Shown piece by piece: positions 6,867 through 9,890 of a DNA stretch of 9,890 nt (its first letter is position 1; the number at the start of each line of letters is the position of its first letter). The stretch comes from an uncultured Bacteroidota bacterium. GTDB lineage: Bacteria; Bacteroidota; Rhodothermia; Rhodothermales; UBA10348. The stretch spans positions 1 to 9,890 of the forward strand of contig CALBJU010000411.1 of NCBI GenBank assembly GCA_937893205.1. Reading direction: 5' to 3'. The notes beneath the pieces are model-generated. The model was given only the letters and a program-made list of their open reading frames with translations. It ran no database searches and was not told where the DNA came from. The translations under genes and the position numbers were made by a program.

Positions 6867-8042
6867 TCAAGCTGAGAGCGCTTCATCTACCTTATCAGCG
6901 GCTTCCTGGAAGAGTGTTGCCGTCTCAATCTTAAGGCCACTTTCTTCCAGAATTGCTCTTCCCTCCTCCGCGTTCGTTCCTTGAAGTCGCACTATCAGGG
7001 GTAAACTGATGCCCACATTTGTAGCCGCTTGCACCACGCCTCGCGCTACTTGATCGCAGCGGACGATCCCTCCAAAAATGTTCACCAGGATGGCCTTCAC
7101 CCCTAGATCTTTCAGGATAATTCGAAATCCCGCTTCAACAGTCTCGGGATTTGCTGCTCCACCGACATCGAGGAAATTGGCGGGCTCTCCCCCAGCAATC
7201 TTGATAATGTCCATGGTGGCCATGGCCAAACCAGCTCCGTTTACCATACACCCGACGTTTCCGTCCAACTTAACATAATTCAGACTGTACTCGGCGGCCT
7301 CAACCTCGAGTGGATCCTCCTCATTCTTGTCTCTCAGCTCCGCGATATCGGCGTGCCTGAACAGGGCGTTATCGTCAATATTTATTTTTGCATCGATGGC
7401 GAGGACATCGCCGTCGGTGGTCAGAGTAAGTGGATTGATTTCCGCGATCGAGCAGTCGCTCTCTTCAAAAGCCCGATACAGAGCTACAATGAAGCGTACG
7501 GCCTGCTTGAAGGCCTTCCCCTCGAACCCAAGACCAAACGCAAGACGTCTCGCCTGGAATCCCTGAAGACCGATTACGGGGTCGATCCACTCCTTCAGGA
7601 TCAACTCTGGAGTTTCCTCAGCGACGGTTTCAATTTCAACACCGCCCTCCGTGGAGGCCATGATAACAACTTGATTTCTGCCCCGATCGAGCGTGATGCC
7701 CAGGTAATATTCCTTCTCAATATCTACGGCATCGGCGATGAGCACCGAGCGGACCTTTTGTCCCTCGGGTCCAGTCTGCGGAGTTTTCAGCATCATACCG
7801 AGAATGGCTTCGGCCGTCTCACGTACTTCGTCGGTACTCCTGGCCAGTTTCACCCCGCCACCTTTGCCCCTTCCTCCGGCATGAATCTGGGCTTTTACGA
7901 CGAAGAGGTCGTTTCCTGTCTCCCGTTCAAGTTTTTGAGCGGCGCTTACAGCTTCTTCTGGAGTCGTCGCAAGCAGCCCCTTTTGAACGGATACCCCAAA
8001 CTTCGCCAGGATCTCTTTTGCTTGATATTCGTGGACTTTCAT
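6867..8042 (-). CDS. sucC: Succinate-CoA ligase (ADP-forming) subunit beta
   Basis: The beta subunit of succinyl-CoA synthetase couples succinyl-CoA cleavage to ATP or GTP formation in the TCA cycle, working with alpha subunit SucD in the cytoplasm. The 391 residues are close to the E. coli protein (388). The start MKVHEYQAKEILAKFGV is canonical. The ATP-grasp domain shows VVKAQIHAGGRGKGG (48-62, with Lys50 and the GRGK loop), EYYLGI (111-116), and metal-site residues in AEINPL (200-205, Asn203) and LAIDAK (214-219, Asp217). The C-terminal CoA-ligase domain has CMVNGAGLAMATMD (265-278), NFLDVGGAA (289-297), LVNIFGGIVRCD (319-330) and RLQGTN (352-357). Nothing appears missing. Its partner sucD is not adjacent: the downstream gene is an ABC ATPase and the upstream gene is divergent. 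Expression must start in the 135-base gap at 8043-8177. Confidence 0.97.
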   Translation of the reverse strand: MKVHEYQAKEILAKFGVSVQKGLLATTPEEAVSAAQKLERETGNDLFVVKAQIHAGGRGKGGGVKLARSTDEVRETAEAILGMMLKTPQTGPEGQKVRSVLIADAVDIEKEYYLGITLDRGRNQVVIMASTEGGVEIETVAEETPELILKEWIDPVIGLQGFQARRLAFGLGFEGKAFKQAVRFIVALYRAFEESDCSIAEINPLTLTTDGDVLAIDAKINIDDNALFRHADIAELRDKNEEDPLEVEAAEYSLNYVKLDGNVGCMVNGAGLAMATMDIIKIAGGEPANFLDVGGAANPETVEAGFRIILKDLGVKAILVNIFGGIVRCDQVARGVVQAATNVGISLPLIVRLQGTNAEEGRAILEESGLKIETATLFQEAADKVDEALSA

Positions 8043-8177
8043 GGATCTGGAATTACGTAACTTTAATACTGAAAACTAAGACTGGCCAAACCGTTAATCC
8101 GGTACTCATTCACACAGAGCTTCATATTCTCCGATTCTTACAGTGCCTCGATTTCCGCACTGGTCTATGGATTCTGA
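8043..8177. promoter_or_regulatory. Divergent intergenic region between sucC and the LptF/G gene
   Basis: These 135 bases separate divergently read genes and must supply a promoter for at least sucC, probably for both. I find no convincing pair of -33 TTG and -7 TAnnTTTG elements on either strand. The best partial -7 matches are TAACTTTA near 8058 (plus) and TAGTTTTC near 8072-8079 (minus), both lacking a well-placed upstream element. No operator-like inverted repeat stands out. Confidence 0.4.
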
Positions 8178-9260
8178 ATGACATACGATCTACACATCGT
8201 TAAGCGATTCCTGACCGGGTATGTGCTCCTCATTCTCGGCTTGATCGTCTTTTTTGTGGTCCTCCATTACGTCGAGTATGTCGATGACTTCATGGACCGT
8301 GGTGCAACGATGAGTTCTGTGTTTCTCCTATACTACCCAAACTACGTTCCGGATATTATCCGCCTCATCTCTCCTCTTGCCGTATTTATTTCTGCAGTGT
8401 TCCTGACCTCCAGACTGGCTCAAAAATTGGAGCTGTCTTCTCTGCAGACTGCCGGGGTATCTCTATACCGAATCCTTGTACCGTTCGTGATTGTGGGCGT
8501 TGTAATCACCGGATTCATGTTTTGGTTCAACGGCTGGGTGGTTCCCCAAACCAATAGAACTCGCATGGCATTTGAACAGGAGTTTACCAAAGATGCCCGT
8601 GTTGGAGCGGAATACGCCAATATTCACCGACAAAACGCGCCAGGTAGCATTCTTTCGGTCAATTACTACGAGCGAAGATCAAAATCTGCGTCGGTAGTCT
8701 CACTCCAATTGTTCAATCAGGATGGAACCATGCAGGAGCGTATCGACGCGGAGCGAATGACATGGATCGACTCGCTAGAGACTTGGCGAATGACCTCTGC
8801 TACCGTGAGGCGATTCGATGAGAGCGGTGAAATTTCAAGGCGCTCGGTAAGCGTCATCGACACGGTGCTGAGTATTTATCCCAGGGATTTGTCGAGGCTT
8901 CGAGGGGATGTTGACGCGATGACAATCACGGAAGCGAGATCGTATCTGAATACACTACGGAGAACCGCAGCCAGTCGGACAGGGCAAGCCTTGGTTGCCT
9001 ACTACAGCAAGTTCTCTTATCCGTTCGCCAATCTGATACTCATTCTTCTTGCTGTCCCACTCGCATCTGTTCGCAGGAGAGGTGGTCAAGCCGTGCAGCT
9101 CGGCCTGGGCCTGTTCATCGCCTTCGTCTATCTGGCCCTCATGAAGCTCGTCGAGCCATTTGGATACGCTGAAACCATTTCGCCGGTCATGGCGGCCTGG
9201 ATTCCTCACATCGTATTTATGGCTTTCGCCGTCGTGCTGCTGGTGAAAGTCAGAAAATAA
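8178..9260 (+). CDS. LptF/LptG-family permease (YjgP/YjgQ), LPS export
   Basis: LptF and LptG form the membrane part of the LptB2FG ABC transporter, which extracts lipopolysaccharide from the inner membrane and pushes it onto the periplasmic bridge. The 360 residues match the family (E. coli LptG has 360). Six membrane segments are seen in the expected 3+3 layout at about 11-31, 59-79, 99-120, 278-297, 306-324 and 337-357, with a large periplasmic beta domain at about 121-275 between the third and fourth. Family-like patches are KLELSSLQTAGVSLYRIL (83-100), facing LptB, and SYPFANLILILLAVPLAS (280-297). The start is fixed: an in-frame TGA occupies the three bases before the ATG at 8178. Sequence alone does not decide LptF or LptG, and no second copy lies in the window. 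The gene is divergent from sucC with no clear terminator downstream. Confidence 0.92.
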   Translation: MTYDLHIVKRFLTGYVLLILGLIVFFVVLHYVEYVDDFMDRGATMSSVFLLYYPNYVPDIIRLISPLAVFISAVFLTSRLAQKLELSSLQTAGVSLYRILVPFVIVGVVITGFMFWFNGWVVPQTNRTRMAFEQEFTKDARVGAEYANIHRQNAPGSILSVNYYERRSKSASVVSLQLFNQDGTMQERIDAERMTWIDSLETWRMTSATVRRFDESGEISRRSVSVIDTVLSIYPRDLSRLRGDVDAMTITEARSYLNTLRRTAASRTGQALVAYYSKFSYPFANLILILLAVPLASVRRRGGQAVQLGLGLFIAFVYLALMKLVEPFGYAETISPVMAAWIPHIVFMAFAVVLLVKVRK

Positions 9261-9362
9261 CGGACCAGGGCCCTCTAGCACCGTCTGTCGAGCCGCCGGG
9301 ACTCCAGCCCACCCTAACTGTTCGCCCGTTTGCTCGCGCGCCACACCCAAGCCTGAAAGCCT

Positions 9363-9689
9363 CTACGCCTCTCCACCCGGCATGCCAAAGTGAATGGCAG
9401 GTCCCTGCGAGTGGGCTTCTTCGATCTCACCATGTGAGCGCTCGAAACGTTCTATGTTATCAGCGAGCGCTCGAAGAAGCCTCTTTGCGTGTTGTGGCGT
9501 AACGATTACGCGACTCTTGACTCGGGCCTTCGGCACACCTGGCATTACGCGGATAAAATCCAGAATGAACTCCTCGGACGAATGTGCCAACATCACCAGA
9601 TTTGAGTATGTGCCTTCGGCCACCTCTTCAGAAAGCTCAATATTTAGCTGGGGACCTTTGGGGGGCGATCCGTCTTTTTTCTCTTTCAT
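9363..9689 (-). CDS. DUF3467 domain-containing protein
   Basis: A 108-residue protein matching what I know of the DUF3467 family, small proteins of unknown function common in Bacteroidota. Conserved-looking blocks run in order: QLNIELSEEVAEGTYSNLVM (14-33), HSSEEFILDFIRVMPG (36-51), ARVKSRVIVTPQHAKRLLRA (55-74) and LADNIERFERSHGEI (75-89). The first 13 residues are charged and likely disordered (KEKKDGSPPKGP), and the tail AIHFGMPGGEA is short. There is no signal peptide or membrane segment, so it should be cytoplasmic. No catalytic motif is visible; the short strands followed by a helix could suit a binding or chaperone-like role, but that is speculation. It begins 9 bases after the stop of the CBS-domain gene on the same strand, so the two are almost surely co-transcribed. 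No terminator with a T-run is visible after its stop. Confidence 0.85.
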   Translation of the reverse strand: MKEKKDGSPPKGPQLNIELSEEVAEGTYSNLVMLAHSSEEFILDFIRVMPGVPKARVKSRVIVTPQHAKRLLRALADNIERFERSHGEIEEAHSQGPAIHFGMPGGEA

Positions 9690-9698
9690 GATATCGAA

Positions 9699-9890
9699 TT
9701 ATGATCCGTTAACTGATTGCGCTGTAAGCGCTTCTATCAGGTCACTCTTGGTGATTATTGAAAAACCTTGTTCTTTTTTTCTGACCAGAACCGCACCGGC
9801 GGCTTCTTTCAAGAGAGAGGTAAGACCGCTCATTGGAATGTCCGGGTCAACCACCGGAAAAGGAGCACCCATGTTTTCAGCCACGGGCTG
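9699..9890 (-). CDS. CBS-domain protein, C-terminal end (possibly cystathionine beta-synthase-like)
   Basis: Only the last 63 codons are in the window; the frame stays open to the right edge (QPVAENMGAPFPVVDPD...), so the gene starts outside. The GTG at 9884-9882 encodes an internal Val and is not a real start. The visible part looks like one complete CBS repeat: VAENMGAPFPVVDPDIPMSG, then LTSLLKEAAGAVLVRKKEQG and FSIITKSDLIEAL, near the C-terminus. CBS domains bind adenosyl nucleotides and regulate attached enzymes or channels. An ending of PFPVVD with a final ITKSDLI resembles the C-terminal CBS pair of PLP-dependent cystathionine beta-synthase/cysteine synthase proteins of Bacteroidota, but without the catalytic part this is a guess; a stand-alone CBS-pair protein or transporter tail is also possible. 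It overlaps nothing and lies 9 bases before the DUF3467 start, suggesting one operon. Confidence 0.78.
   Translation of the reverse strand, partial: QPVAENMGAPFPVVDPDIPMSGLTSLLKEAAGAVLVRKKEQGFSIITKSDLIEALTAQSVNGS

Noticed and set aside
7353..8060. A 235-codon plus-strand open frame opposite sucC
   Set aside because: It is antisense to an intact sucC with all its motifs, and its translation shows no domain; long antisense frames are common opposite conserved genes.
8167..8181. A four-codon mini-ORF (MDSE) whose TGA overlaps the start codon of the LptF/G gene
   Set aside because: Such tiny overlaps are expected by chance, and there is no ribosome binding site or attenuator structure to support it.
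8955..9350. A 131-codon minus-strand frame over the 3' end of the LptF/G gene
   Set aside because: Most of it is antisense to the membrane segments of the permease and the product has no recognisable features.
9261..9362. Search for a terminator between the convergent LptF/G and DUF3467 genes
   Set aside because: The region is GC-rich with an AGGGCCCT palindrome and small repeats, but no stable stem followed by T residues was found on either strand.

Overview
The window is an ordinary-looking stretch of chromosome from a Gram-negative bacterium, most likely a member of the Bacteroidota and possibly of the Rhodothermota/Balneolota side. Three things suggest this: an LptD of the Bacteroidota type, a TPR protein ending in a C-terminal motif I associate with Bacteroidota, and a DUF3467 protein. 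A TAnnTTTG-like promoter element ahead of enolase and the general lack of Shine-Dalgarno sequences also fit. Base composition looks even, near 50% GC by eye, with no obvious sign of recent transfer. I see no mobile element, CRISPR array, tRNA, rRNA or phage gene. No stretch longer than 300 bases lacks a gene; the largest gap is about 160 bases.

Layout. Positions 1-1214 (+) hold the 3' part of a TPR protein gene, closed by a strong intrinsic terminator at 1235-1272. A probable promoter follows, then a plus-strand group: enolase (1395-2678), a small DivIC/FtsB-like division protein (2730-3035) and a full-length LptD-like outer-membrane protein (3198-5792). A 25-base convergent gap separates this from a minus-strand pair transcribed towards it: sucC (8042-6867), then an ABC transporter ATPase with a TOBE-like tail (6837-5818). 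A 135-base divergent gap separates sucC from an LptF/LptG-family permease (8178-9260, +). The right end carries a minus-strand pair: the 3' end of a CBS-domain protein gene (running off the window) and, 9 bases downstream, a DUF3467 gene (9689-9363).

How the genes fit together. Enolase (glycolysis) and SucC (TCA cycle) are central metabolism. The DivIC/FtsB-like protein belongs to the divisome. LptD and the LptF/G-type permease are the outer-membrane and inner-membrane ends of the lipopolysaccharide export bridge; here they lie about 2.4 kb apart with the sucC-ABC pair between them. The ABC ATPase looks like an importer ATPase (PotA/FbpC/CUT type) and has no permease or binding protein beside it. 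The CBS-domain and DUF3467 genes are the least understood part. I do not see a clearly new system here. The points most worth a second look are the three-cysteine pattern of LptD, the orphan ATPase behind sucC, and the DUF3467 gene coupled to a CBS-domain gene.
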